Shown here piece by piece: positions 11,809-25,199 of a DNA stretch of 64,000 nucleotides. The translations under genes and the position numbers were made by a program. The stretch comes from Petrolisthes cinctipes (taxonomy: Eukaryota > Arthropoda > Malacostraca > Decapoda > Porcellanidae), in the NCBI GenBank assembly GCA_033782935.1, contig JAWQEG010001306.1, forward strand, positions 2,108,001 to 2,172,000, in the 5' to 3' direction. The notes beneath the pieces are model-generated. The model did not search any database, was not told the origin of the DNA, and saw only the letters and a program-made list of their open reading frames with translations. Position 1 is the first letter of the stretch; the number at the start of each line of letters is the position of its first letter.

Positions 11809-14800
11809 GTGTTAGAGTATTTTCAAAATACATGCTCAAAACATACTGAAAATCGATCTTTTAGGTGCACAAAAGTCGATATGTGCATGCATCTTCAGTA
11901 CCCGTTTATATCTCAAATTCAGGCTCAAAACACCCGAAAATTCAATATTTTGGGGTCCCAGAAGCAATCTGTGCATGCCTACACAGTGCTAGAATATTTT
12001 CAAAATATAGGCTAAAAACATGGTAAAAATCGATCTTTTAGGTGCCAAAAAATCGATATCTCAAATTCAGTCCCAAAACACCCGAAAATTCGATATTTAG
12101 GGGTCCCAGAAGCGATCTGTACATGCCTACTCCGTGTTAGAGTATTTTCAAAATACATGCTCAAAACATACTGAAAATCGATCTTTTAGGTGCACAAAAG
12201 TCGATATGTGCATGCATCTTCAGTACCCGTTTATATCTCAAATTCAGGCTCAAAACACCCGAAAATTCAATATTTTGGGGTCCCAGAAGCAATCTGTACA
12301 GTGTTAGAGTATTTTCAAAATACAGGCCCAAAACATGCTGAAAATCGATATTTTAGATGCCCAAAGTCAATATGTGCATGTATCTTCTGTACCCGTTTAT
12401 ATCTCAAATTCAGGCTCAAAACACCAGAAAATTCAATATTTTGGGGTCCCAGAAGCAATCTGTACAGTGCTAGAATATTTTCAAAATATAGGCTAAAAAC
12501 ATGCTAAAAAGTCGATCTTCTAGGTGCCAAAAAGTCGATATCTCAAATTCAGTCCCAAAACACCCGAAAATTTGATATTTAGGGGTCCCAGAAGCGATCT
12601 GTACATGCCTACTCCGTGTTAGAGTATTTTCAAAATACATGCTCAAAACATACTGAAAATCGATCTTTTAGGTGAACAAAAGTCGATATGTGCATGCATC
12701 TTCAGTAACCGTTTATATCTCAAATTCAGGCTCAAAACACCCGAAAATTCAATATTTTGGGGTCCCAGAAGTAATCTGTACTCAGTGCTAGAATATTTTC
12801 AAAATATAGGCTAAAAACATGCTAAAAATCGACATTTTAAGTGCCAAAAAATCGATACCTCAAATTCAGTCCCAAAACCCCCGAAAATTCGATATTTAGA
12901 GGTCCCAGAAGGTATCTGTACATGCCTACTCCGTGTTAGAGTATTTTTAAAATACAGGCCAAAAACATACTGAAAATCGATCTTTTAGGTGGCCAAAAGT
13001 CGATATGTGCATGCATCTTCTGTACCCGTTTATATCTCAGATTCTGGCCCTAAACACCCGAAAATTCGATATTTTGGGGTCCCAGAAGCGATCTGTACAT
13101 GCCTACTCCGTGTTAGAGTATTTTCAAAATTCAGGCCCAAAACATGCTGAAAATCGATATTTTTGGTGCCCAAAGTCAATATGTGCATGTATCTTCTGTA
13201 CCCGTTTATATCTCGAATTCAGGCTCAAAACACCCGAAAATTCAATATTTTGGGGTCCCAGAAGCATTTTGTACATGCCTACTCAGTGCTAGAATATTTT
13301 CAAAATATAGGCTAAAAACATGCTAAAAATCGATCTTTTAGGTGCCAAAAAATCGATATCTCAAATTCAGTCCCAAAACACCCGAAAATTCGATATTTAG
13401 AGGTCCCAGAAGGTATCTGTACATGCCTTCTCCGTGTTAGAGTATTTTCAAAATACATGCTCAAAACATACTGAAAATCGATCTTTTAGGTGCACAAAAG
13501 TCGATATGTGCATGCATCTTCAGTACCCGTTTATATCTCAAATTCAGGCTCAAAACACCCGAAAATTCAATATTTTGGGGTCCCAGAAGCAATCTGTGCA
13601 TGCCTAGACAGTGCTAGAATATTTTCAAAATATAGGCTAAAAACATGGTAAAAATCGATCTTTTAGGTGCCAAAAAATCGATATCTCAAATTCAGTCCCA
13701 AAACACCCGAAAATTCGATATTTAGGGGTCCCAGAAGCGATCTGTACATGCCTACTCAGTGTTAGAGTATTTTCAAAATACAGGCCAAAAACATACTGAA
13801 AATCGATCTTTTAGGTGGCCAAAAGTCGATATGTGCATGCATCTTCTGTACCCGTTTATATCTCAAATTCTGGCCCTAAACACCCGAAAATTCGATATTT
13901 TGGGGTCCCAGAAGCGATCTGTACATGCCTACTCCGTGTTAGAGTATTTTCAAAATTCAGGCCCAAAACATGCTGAAAATCGATATTTTTGGTGCCCAAA
14001 GTCAATATGTGCATGTATCTTCTGTACCCGTTTATATCTCGAATTCAGGCTCAAAACACCCGAAAATTCAATATTTTGGGGTCCCAGAAGCATTCTGTAC
14101 ATGCCTACTCAGTGCTAGAATATTTTCAAAATATAGGCTAAAAACATGCTAAAAATCGATCTTTTAGGTGCCAAAAAGTCGATATCTCAAATTCAGTCCC
14201 AAAACACCCGAAAATTCGATATTTAGGGGTCCCAGAAGCGATCTGTACATGCCTACTCCGTGTTAGAGTATTTTCAAAATACATGCTCAAAACATACTGA
14301 AAATCGATCTTTTAGGTGCACAAAAGTCGATATGTGCATGCATCTTCAGTACCCGTTTATATCACAAATTCAGGCTCAAAACACCCGAAAATTCAATATT
14401 TTGGGGTCCCAGAAGCAATCTGTGCATGCCTACACAGTGCTAGAATATTTTCAAAATATAGGCTAAAAACATGGTAAAAATCGATCTTTTAGGTGCCAAA
14501 AAATCGATATCTCAAATTCAGTCCCAAAACACCCGAAAATTCGATATTTAGGGGTCCCAGAAGCGATCTGTACATGCCTACTCCGTGTTAGAGTATTTTC
14601 AAAATACATGCTCAAAACATACTGAAAATCGATCTTTTAGGTGCACAAAAGTCGATATGTGCATGCATCTTCAGTACCCGTTTATATCTCAAATTCAGGC
14701 TCAAAACACCCGAAAATTCAATATTTTGGGGTCCCAGAAGCAATCTGTACATGCCTACTCAGTGTTAGAGTATTTTCAAAATACAGGCCCAAAACATGCT

Positions 14801-15756
14801 GAAAATCGATATTTTAGATGCCCAAAGTAAATATGTGCATGTATCTTCTGTACCCGTTTATATCTCAAATTCAGGCTCAAAACACCAGAAAATTCAATAT
14901 TTTGGGGTCCCAGAAGCAATCTGTACTCAGTGCTAGAATATTTTCAAAATATAGGCTAAAAACATGCTAAAAAGTCGATCTTCTAGGTGCCAAAAAGTCG
15001 ATATCTCAAATTCAGTCCCAAAACACCCGAAAATTCGATATTTAGAGGTCCCAGAAGGTATCTGTACATGCCTACTCCGTGTTAGAGTATTTTCAAAATA
15101 CAGGCCAAAAACATACTGAAAATCGATCTTTTAGGTGGCCAAAAGTCGATATGTGCATGCATCTTCTGTACCCGTTTATATCTCAAATTCTGGCCCTAAA
15201 CACCCGAAAATTCGATATTTTGGGGTCCCAGAAGCGATCTGTACATGCCTACTCCGTGTTAGAGTATTTTCAAAATTCAGGCCCAAAACATGCTGAAAAT
15301 CGATATTTTTGGTGCCCAAAGTCAATATGTGCATGTATCTTCTGTACCCGTTTATATCTCGAATTCAGGCTCAAAACACCCGAAAATTCAATATTTTGGG
15401 GTCCCAGAAGCATTCTGTACATGCCTACTCAGTGCTAGAATATTTTCAAAATATAGGCTAAAAACATGCTAAAAATCGATCTTTTAGGTGCCAAAAAGTC
15501 GATATCTCAAATTCAGTCCCAAAACACCCGAAAATTCGATATTTAGGGGTCCCAGAAGCGATCTGTACATGCCTACTCCGTGTTAGAGTATTTTCAAAAT
15601 ACATGCTCAAAACATACTGAAAATCGATCTTTTAGGTGCACAAAAGTCGATATGTGCATGCATCTTCAGTACCCGTTTATATCTCAAATTCAGGCTCAAA
15701 ACACCCGAAAATTCAATATTTTGGGGTCCCAGAAGCAATCTGTACATGCCTACTCA
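11809..15756 (+). repeat. Block rich in short-deletion monomers and A-C pairs
   Basis: Starts: A1 11809, C 11986, A1 12134 (167 bp), B1 12301 (166), C 12467 (149), A1 12616 (169), C1 12785, A2 12933, B2 13110, C 13286, A1 13434, C 13611, A2 13759, B2 13936, C2 14112, A1 14260, C 14437, A1 14585, B1 14762 (168), C 14930 (149), A2 15079, B2 15256, C2 15432, A1 15580. The A1-C pairs at 11809, 13434 and 14260 share CTGTGCATGCC and ACATGGTAAAAATCG and so descend from one copy. C monomers at 12467 and 14930 share AAAAAGTCGATCTTCTAGG. Confidence 0.9.
13759..14436 (+). repeat. 1,320-bp-offset duplicate segment, copy 1
   Basis: A2 13759, B2 13936, C2 14112 and most of A1 14260 recur at 15079, 15256, 15432 and 15580. 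Shared markers are GGTGGCCAAAAG, a GAATTC at 14041 (15361 in the copy) and AGAAGCATTCTG. A related third copy is A2 12933, B2 13110 with GAATTC at 13215. Confidence 0.85.
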
Positions 15757-17730
15757 GTGTTAGAGTATTTTCAAAATACAGGCCTAAAACATGCTGAAAA
15801 TCGATATTTTAGATGCCCAAAGTCAATATGTTCATGTATCTTCTGTACCCATTTATATCTCAAATTCAGGCTCAAAACACCCGAAAATTCAATATTTTGG
15901 GGTCCCAGAAGCAATCTGTACATGCCTACACAGTGCTAGAATATTTTCAAAATATAGGCTAAAAACATGCTAAAAATCGACATTTTAGGTGCCAAAAAAT
16001 CGATATCTCAAATTCAGTCCCAAAACACCCGAAAATTCAATATTTTGGGGTCCCAGAAGCAATCTGTACATGCCTACTCAGTGATAGAGTATTTTCAAAA
16101 TACAGGCCCAAAACATGCTGAAAATCGATATTTTAGATGCCCAAAGTCAATATGTGCATGTATCTTCAGTACCCGTTTATATCTCAAATTCAGGCTCAAA
16201 ACACCCGAAAATTCAATATTTTGGGGTCCCAGAAGCAATCTGTACATGCCTACTCAGTGTTAGAGTATTTTCAAAATACAGGCCTAAAACATGCTGAAAA
16301 TCGATATTTTAGATGCCCAAAGTCAATATGTGCATGTATCTTCTGTACCCATTTATATCTCAAATTCAGGCTCAAAACACCCGAAAATTCAATATTTTGG
16401 GGTCCCAGAAGCAATCTGTACATGCCTACACAGTGCTAGAATATTTTCAAAATATAGGCTAAAAACATGCTAAAAATCGACATTTTAGGTGCCAAAAAAT
16501 CGATATCTCAAATTCAGTCCCAAAACACCCGAAAATTCAATATTTTGGGGTCCCAGAAGCAATCTGTACATGCCTACTCAGTGATAGAGTATTTTCAAAA
16601 TACAGGCCCAAAACATGCTGAAAATCGATATTTTAGATGCCCAAAGTCAATATGTGCATGTATCTTCTGTATCCGTTTATATCTCAAATTCAGGCTCAAA
16701 ACACCCGAAAATTCAATATTTTGGGGTCCCAGAAGCAATCTGTACATGCCTACACAGTGCTAGAATATTTTCAAAATATAGGCTAAAAAAAAGCTGAAAA
16801 TCGATATTTTAGGTGCCAAAAAATCGATATCTCAAATTCAGTCCCAAAACACCCGAAAATTCGATATTTAGAGGTCCCAGAAGGTATCTGTACATGCCTA
16901 CTCCGTGTTAGAGTATTTTCAAAATACAGGCCAAAAACATACTGAAAATCGATCTTTTAGGTGCCCAAAAGTCGATATGTGCATGCATCTTCTGTACCCG
17001 TTTATATCACAAATTCTGGCCCTAAACACCCGAAAATTCGATATTTTTGGGTCCCAGAAGCGATCTGTACATGCCTACTCCGTGTTAGAGTATTTTCAAA
17101 ATTCAGGCCCAAAACATACTGAAAATCGATATTTTTGGTGCCCAAAGTCAATATGTGCATGTATCTTCTGTACCCGTTTATATCTCAAATTCAGGCTCAA
17201 AACACCCGAAAATTCAATATTTTGGGGTCCCAGAAGCAATCTGTACATGCCTACACAGTGCTAGAATATTTTCAAAATATAGACTAAAAACATGTTAAAA
17301 ATCGACATTTTAGGTGCCAAAAAATCGATATCTCAAATTCAGTCCCAAAACACCCGAAAATTCGATATTTAGAGGTCCCAGAAGGTATCTGTACATGTCT
17401 ACTCCGTGTTAGAGTATTTTCAAAATACAGGACAAAAACATACTGAAAATCGATCTTTTAGGTGCCCAAAAGTCGATATGTGCATGCATCTTCTGTACCC
17501 GTTTATATCTCAAATTCTGGCCCTAAACACCCGAAAATTCGATATTTTGGGGTCCCAGAAGCAATCTGTACATGCCTACACAGTGCTAGAATATTTTCAA
17601 AATATAGGCTAAAAACATGCTGAAAATCGATATTTTAGGTGCCAAAAAACCGATATATCAAATTCAGTCCCAAAACACCCGAAAATTCGATATTTAGAGG
17701 TCCCAGAAGGTATCTGTACATGCCTACTCC
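15757..17730 (+). repeat. 500-bp B1-C1-B1 tandem duplication and flanks
   Basis: B1 15757, C1 15933, B1 16081 are followed by B1 16257, C1 16433, B1 16581 at offset 500 bp. The odd GTGATAGAG start and ACCCATTTATATC variant are shared. The block continues with C 16757 (unusual AAAAAAAAGCTG), A2 16905, B2 17082, C1 17258, A2 17406 and C 17583. The 500-bp unit is not a multiple of three. Confidence 0.88.
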
Positions 17731-20700
17731 GTGTTAGAGTATTTTCAAAATACAGGCCAAAAACATACTGAAAATCGATCTTTTAGGTGCCCAAAAGTCG
17801 ATATGTGCATGCATCTTCTGTACCCGTTTATATCTCAAATTCTGGCCCTAAACACCCGAAAATTCGATATTTTGGGGTCCCAGAAGCGATCTGTACATGC
17901 CTACTCCGTGTTAGAGTATTTTTAAAATTCAGGCCCAAAACATGCTGAAAATCGATATTTTTGGTGCCCAAAGTCAATATGTGCATGTATCTTCTGTACC
18001 CGTTTATATCTCAAATTCAGGCTCAAAACACCCGAAAATTCAATATTTTGGGGTCCCAGAAGCAATCTGTACATGCCTACTCAGTGCTAGAATATTTTCA
18101 AAATATAGGCTAAAAACATGCTAAAAATCGATCTTTTAGGTGCCAAAAAGTCGATATCTCAAATTCAGTCCGAAAACACCCGAAAATTCGATATTTAGGG
18201 GTCCCAGAAGCGATCTGTACATACCTACTCCGTGTTAGAGTATTTTCAAAATACAAGCTCAAAACATACTGAAAATCGATCTTTTAGGTGCACAAAAGTC
18301 GATATGTGCATGCATCTTCATTACCCGTTTATATCTCAAATTCAGGCTCAAAACACCCGAAAATTCAATATTTTGGGGTCCCAGAAGCAATCTGTACATG
18401 CCTACTCAGTGTTAGAGTATTTTCAAAATACAGGCCCAAAACATGCTGAAAATCGATATTTTAGATGCCCAAAGTCAATATGTGCATGTATCTTCTGTAC
18501 CCGTTTATATCTCAAATTCAGGCTCAAAACACCCGAAAATTCAATATTTTGGGGTCCCAGAAGCAATCTGTACAGTGCTAGAATATTTTCAAAATATAGG
18601 CTAAAAACATGCTAAAAATCGATCTTTTAAGTGCCAAAAAGTCGATATCTCAAATTCAGTCCCAAAACACCCGAAAATTCGATATTTAGGGGTCCCAGAA
18701 GCGATCTGTACATGCCTACTCCGTGTTAGAGTATTTTCAAAATACAGGCCAAAAACATACTGAAAATCGATCTTTTAGGTGCCCAAAAGTCGATATGTGC
18801 ATGCATTTTCTGTACCCGTTTATATCTCAAATTCTGGCCCTAAACACCCGAAAATTCGATATTTTGGGGTCCCAGAAGCGATCTGTACATGCCTACTCAG
18901 TGTTAGAGTATTTTCAAAATTCAGGCCCAAAACATGCTGAAAATCGATATTTTTGGCGCCCAAAGTCAATATGTGCATGTATCTTCTGTACCCGTTTATA
19001 TCTCAAATTCAGGCTCAAAACACCCGAAAATTCAATATTTTGGGGTCCCAGAAGCAATCTGTACATGCCTACTCAGTGCTAGAATATTTTCAAAAAAAAG
19101 GCTAAAAACATGCTAAAAATCGATCTTTTAGGTGCCAAAAAGTCGATATCTCAAATTCAGTCCCAAAACACCCGAAAATTCAATATTTAGGGGTCCCAGA
19201 AGCGATCTGTACATGCCTACTCCGTGTTAGAGTATTTTCAAAATACAGGCCCAAAACATGCTGAAAATCGATATTTTAGATGCCCAAAGTCAATATGTGC
19301 ATGTATCTTCTGTACCCGTTTATATCTCAAATTCAGGCTCAAAACACCCGAAAATTCAATATTTTGGGGTCCCAGAAGCAATCTGTACATGCCTACACAG
19401 TGCTAGAATATTTTCAAAATATAGGCTAAAAACATGCTAAAAATCGACATTTTAGGTGCCAAAAAATCGATATTTCAAATTCAGTCCCAAAACACCCGAA
19501 AATTCGATATTTAGAGGTCCCAGAAGGTATCTGTACATGCTTACTCCGTGTTAGAGTATTTTCAAAATACACGCCAAAAACATACTGAAAATCGATCTTT
19601 TAGGTGCCCAAAAGTCGATATGTGCATGCATCTTCTGTACCCGTTTATATCTCAAATTCAGTCCCAAAACACCCGAAAATTCGATATTTAGGGGTCCCAG
19701 AAGCGATCTGTACATGCCTACTCCGTGTTAGAGTATTTTCAAAATACAGGCCAAAAACATACTGAAAATCGATCTTTTAGGTGCCCAAATGTCGATATGT
19801 GCATGCATCTCCTGTACCCGTTTATATCTCAAATTCTGGCCCTAAACACCCGAAAATTCGATATTTTGGGGTCCCAGAAGCGATCTGTACATGCCTACTC
19901 AGTGTTAGAGTATTTTCAAAATTCAGGCCCAAAACATGCTGAAAATCGATATTTTTGGCGCCCAAAGTCAATATGTGCATGTATCTTCTGTACCCGTTTA
20001 TATCTCAAATTCAGGCTCAAAAGACCCGAAAATTCAATATTTTGGGGTCCCAGAAGCAATCTGTACATGCCTACACAGTGCTAGAATATTTTCAAAATAT
20101 AGGCTAAAAACATGCTAAAAATCGACATTTTAGGTGCCAAAAAATCGATATATTAAATTTAGTCCCAAAACACACGATAATTCGATATTTAGAGGTCCCA
20201 GAAGGTATCTGTACATGCTTACTCCGTGTTAGAGTATTTTCAAAATACAGGCCAAAAACATACTGAAAATCGATCTTTTAGGTGCCCAAAAGTCGATATG
20301 TGCATGCATCTTCTGTACCCGTTTATATCTCAAATTCAGGCTCAAAACACCCGAAAATTCAATATTTTGGGGTCCCAGAAGCAATCTGTACATGCCTACT
20401 CAGTGTTAGAGTATTTTCAAAATACAGGCCCAAAACATGCTGAAAATCGATATTTTAGATGCCGAAAGTCAATATGTGCATGTATCTTCTGTATTTGTTT
20501 ATATCTCAAATTCAGGTTAAAAACACCCGAAAATTCAATATTTTGGGGTCCCAGAAGCAATCTGTACATGCCTACACAGTGCTAGAATATTTTCAAAATA
20601 TAGGCTAAAAACATGCTAAAAATCGACATTTTAGGTGCCAAAAAATCGATATTTTAAATTCAGTCCCAAAACACCCGAAAATTCGATATTTAGAGGTCCC

Positions 20701-20903
20701 AGAAGGTATCTGTACATGCTTACTCCGTGTTAGAGTATTTTCAAAATACAGGCCAAAAACATACTGAAAATCGATCTTTTAGGTGCCCAAAAGTCGATAT
20801 GTGCATGCATCTTCTGTACCCGTTTATATCTCAAATTCAGTCCCAAAACACTCGAAAATTCGATATTTAGGGGTCCCAGAAGCGATCTGTAAATGCCTAC
20901 TCC
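17731..20903 (+). repeat. 3,173-bp super-repeat, copy 1 (19 monomers)
   Basis: Starts: A2 17731, B2 17908, C2 18084, A1 18232, B1 18409 (166 bp), C2 18575, A2 18723, B2 18900, C2 19076, B1 19224, C1 19400, A2/C hybrid 19548, A2 19725, B2 19902, C1 20078, A2 20226, B1 20403, C1 20579, A2/C hybrid 20727. Lengths sum to 3,173. Private features shared with the next copy include TACATACCTACTCC, ATACAAGCTC, CATGCATTTTCTG, TTGGCGCCC and GTGCCCAAATGTCG. Confidence 0.9.
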
Positions 20904-23222
20904 GTGTTAGAGTATTTTCAAAATACAGGCCAAAAACATACTGAAAATCGATCTTTTAGGTGCCCAAAAGTCGATATGTGCATGCATCTTCTGTACCCGT
21001 TTATATCTCAAATTCTGGCCCTAAACACCCGAAAATTCGATATTTTGGGGTCCCAGAAGCGATCTGTACATGCCTACTCAGTGTTAGAGTATTTTTAAAA
21101 TTCAGGCCCAAAACATGCTGAAAATCGATATTTTTGGTGCCCAAAGTCAATATGTGCATGTATCTTCTGTACCCGTTTATATCTCAAATTCAGGCTCAAA
21201 ACACCCGAAAATTCAATATTTTGGGGTCCCAGAAGCAATATGTACATGCCTACTCAGTGCTAGAATATTTTCAAAATATAGGCTAAAAACATGCTAAAAA
21301 TCGATCTTTTAGGTGCCAAAAAGTCGATATCTCAAATTCAGTCCCAAAACACCCGAAAATTCGATATTTAGGGGTCCCAGAAGCGATCTGTACATACCTA
21401 CTCCGTGTTAGAGTATTTTCAAAATACAAGCTCAAAACATACTGAAAATCGATCTTTTAGGTGCACAAAAGTCGATATGTGCATGCATCTTCAGTACCCG
21501 TTTATATCTCAAATTCAGGCTCAAAACACCCGAAAATTCAATATTTTGGGGTCCCAGAAGCAATCTGTACATGCCTACTCAGTGTTAGAGTATTTTCAAA
21601 ATACAGGCCCAAAACATGCTGAAAATCGATATTTTAGATGCCCAAAGTCAATATGTGCATGTATCTTCTGTACCCGTTTATATCTCAAATTCAGGCTCAA
21701 AACACCCGAAAATTCAATATTTTGGGGTCCCAGAAGCAATCTGTACAGTGCTAGAATATTTTCAAAATATAGGCTAAAAACATGCTAAAAATCGATCTTT
21801 TAAGTGCCAAAAAGTCGATATCTCAAATTCAGTCCCAAAACACCCGAAAATTCGATATTTAGGGGTCCCAGAAGCGATCTGTACATGCCTACTCCGTGTT
21901 AGAGTATTTTCAAAATACAGGCCAAAAACATACTGAAAATCGATCTTTTAGGTGCCCAAAAGTCGATATGTGCATGCATTTTCTGTACCCGTTTATATCT
22001 CAAATTCTGGCCCTAAACACCCGAAAATTCGATATTTTGGGGTCCCAGAAGCGATCTGTACATGCCTACTCAGTGTTAGAGTATTTTCAAAATTCAGGCC
22101 CAAAACATGCTGAAAATCGATATTTTTGGCGCCCAAAGTCAATATGTGCATGTATCTTCTGTACCCGTTTATATCTCAAATTCAGGCTCAAAACACCCGA
22201 AAATTCAATATTTTGGGGTCCCAGAAGCAATCTGTACATGCCTACTCAGTGCTAGAATATTTTCAAAAAATAGGCTAAAAACATGCTAAAAATCGATCTT
22301 TTAGGTGCCAAAAAGTCGATATCTCAAATTCAGTCCCAAAACACCCGAAAATTCGATATTTAGGGGTCCCAGAAGCGATCTGTACATGCCTACTCCGTGT
22401 TAGAGTATTTTCAAAATACAGGCCCAAAACATGCTGAAAATCGATATTTTAGATGCCCAAAGTCAATATGTGCATGTATCTTCTGTACCCGTTTATATCT
22501 CAAATTCAGGCTCAAAACACCCGAAAATTGAATATTTTGGGGTCCCAGAAGCAATCTGTACATGCCTACACAGTGCTAGAATATTTTCAAAATATAGGCT
22601 AAAAACATGCTAAAAATCGACATTTTAGGTGCCAAAAAATCGATATTTCAAATTCAGTCCCAAAACACCCGAAAATTCGATATTTAGAGGTCCCAGAAGG
22701 TATCTGTACATGCTTACTCCGTGTTAGAGTATTTTCAAAATACACGCCAAAAACATACTGAAAATCGATCTTTTAGGTGCCCAAAAGTCGATATGTGCAT
22801 GCATCTTCTGTACCCGTTTATATCTCAAATTCAGTCCCAAAACACCCGAAAATTCGATATTTAGGGGTCCCAGAAGCGATCTGTACATGCCTACTCCGTG
22901 TTAGAGTATTTTCAAAATACAGGCCAAAAACATACTGAAAATCGATCTTTTAGGTGCCCAAATGTCGATATGTGCATGCATCTTCTGTACCCGTTTATAT
23001 CTCAAATTCTGGCCCTAAACACCCGAAAATTCGATATTTTGGGGTCCCAGAAGCAATCTGTAAATGCCTACTCAGTGCTAGAATATTTTCAAAATACAGG
23101 CTAAAAACATGCTAAAAATCGATCTTTTAGGTGCCAAAAAGTCGATATCTCAAATTCAGTCCCAAAACACCCGAAAATTCGATATTTAGGGGTCCCAAAA
23201 GCGATCTGTACATGCCTACTCC
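20904..23222 (+). repeat. 3,173-bp super-repeat, partial copy 2
   Basis: Starts: A2 20904, B2 21081, C2 21257, A1 21405, B1 21582 (166 bp), C2 21748, A2 21896, B2 22073, C2 22249, B1 22397, C1 22573, A2/C hybrid 22721, A2 22898, C 23075. It matches copy 1 to about 23055, then diverges (AGCAATCTG in place of AGCGATCTG). Scattered differences, for example CATTACCC against CAGTACCC and a homopurine run at 19093 that is not at 22266, make it older than the 3,528- and 7,722-bp duplications. Confidence 0.88.
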
Positions 23223-25199
23223 GTGTTAGAGTATTTTCAAAATACATGCTCAAAACATACTGAAAATCGATCTTTTAGGTGCACAAAAGTCGATATGTGC
23301 ATGCATCTTCAGTACCCGTTTATATCTCAAATTCAGGCTAAAAACACCCGAAAATTCAATATTTTGGGGTCCCAGAAGCAATCTGTACATGCCTACTCAG
23401 TGTTAAAGTATTTTCAAAATACAGGCCCAAAACATGCTGAAAATCGATATTTTAGATGCCCAAAGTCAATATGTGCATGTATCTTCTGTACCCGTTTATA
23501 TCTCAAATTCAGGCTCAAAACACCCGAAAATTCAATATTTTGGGGTCCCAGAAGCAATCTGTACATGCCTACACAGTGCTAGAATATTTTCAAAATATAG
23601 GCTAAAAACATGCTAAAAATCGACATTTTAGGTGCCAAAAAAACGATATCTCAAATTCAGTCCCAAAACACCCGAAAATTCGATATTTAGAGGTCCCAGA
23701 AGCAATCTGTACATGCCTACTCAGTGCTAGAATATTTTCAAAATATAGGCTAAAAACATGCTAAAAATCGATCTTTTAGGTGCCAAAAAGTCGATATCTC
23801 AAATTCAGTCCCAAAACACCCGAAAATTCGATATTTAGGGGTCCCAGAAGCGATCTGTACATGCCTACTCCGTGTTAGAGTATTTTCAAAATACATGCTC
23901 AAAACATACTGAAAATCGATCTTTTAGGTGCACAAAAGTCGATATGTGCATGCATCTTCAGTACCCGTTTATATCTCAAATTCTGGCCCTAAACACCCGA
24001 AAATTCGATATTTTGGGGTCCCAGAAGCAATCTGTACATGCCTACTCAGTGTTAGAGTATTTTCAAAATTCAGGCCCAAAACATGCTGAAAATCGATATT
24101 TTTGGCGCCCAAAGTCAATATGTGCATGTATCTTCTGTACCCGTTTATATCTCAAATTCAGGCTCAAAACACCCGAAAATTCAATATTTTGGGGTCCCAG
24201 AAGCAATCTGTACATGCCTACTCAGTGCTAGAATATTTTCAAAATATAGGCTAAAAACATGCTAAAAATCGATCTTTTAGGTGCCAAAAAGTCGATATCT
24301 CAAATTCAGTCCCAAAACACCCGAAAATTCGATATTTAGGGGTCCCAGAAGCGATCTGTACATGCCTACTCCGTGTTAGAGTATTTTCAAAATACATGTT
24401 CAAAACATACTGAAAATCGATCTTTTAGGTGCCCAAAAGTCGATATGTGCATGCATCTTCTGTACCCGTTTATATCTCAAATTCAGGCTCAAAACACCCG
24501 AAAATTCAATATTTTGGGGTCCCAGAAGCAATCTGTACATGCCTACTCAGTGCTAGAATATTTTCAAAATATAGGCTAAAAACATGCTAAAAATCGATCT
24601 TTTAAGTGCCAAAAAAATCGATATCTCAAATTCAGTCCCAAAACACCCGAAAATTTGATATTTAGGGGTCCCAGAAGCGATCTGTACATGCGTACTCCGT
24701 GTTAGAGTATTTTCAAAATACAGGCCAAAAACATACTGAAAATCGATCTTTTAGGTGCCCAAAAGTCGATATGTGCATGCATCTTCTGTACCCGTTTATA
24801 TCTCAAATTCTGGCCCTAAACACCCGAAAATTCGATATTTTGGGGTCCCAGAAGCGATCTGTACATGCCTACTCCGTGTTAGAGTATTTTCAAAATTCAG
24901 GCCCAAAACATGCTGAAAATCGATATTTTTGGTGCCCAAAGTCAATATGTGCATGTATCTTCTGAACCCGTTTATATCTCAAATTCAGGCTCAAAACACC
25001 CGAAAATTCAATATTTTGGGGTCCCAGAAGCAATCTGTAAATGCCTACTCAGTGCTAGAATATTTTCAAAATATAGGCTAAAAACATGCTAAAAATCGAT
25101 CTTTTAGGTGCCAAAAAGTCGATATCTCAAATTCAGTCCCAAAACACCCGAAAATTCGATATTTAGGGGTCTCAAAAGCGATCTGTACATGCCTACTCC
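23223..25199 (+). repeat. 1,977-bp super-repeat, copy 1 (12 monomers)
   Basis: Starts: A1 23223, B1 23400, C1 23576, C2 23724, A1 23872, B2 24049, C2 24225, A1/A2 hybrid 24373, C 24550 (149 bp), A2 24699, B2 24876, C2 25052. The sum is 1,977. The diagnostic C1-C2 doublet with AAAAAAACGATATC recurs in the next copy and again at 31389-31684. Confidence 0.88.

Noticed and set aside
11498..11839. 113-codon minus-strand open frame (and a 70-codon one at 53310-53522)
   Set aside because: These result from chance loss of stops in variant monomers. The equivalent frame is closed in the other copies.
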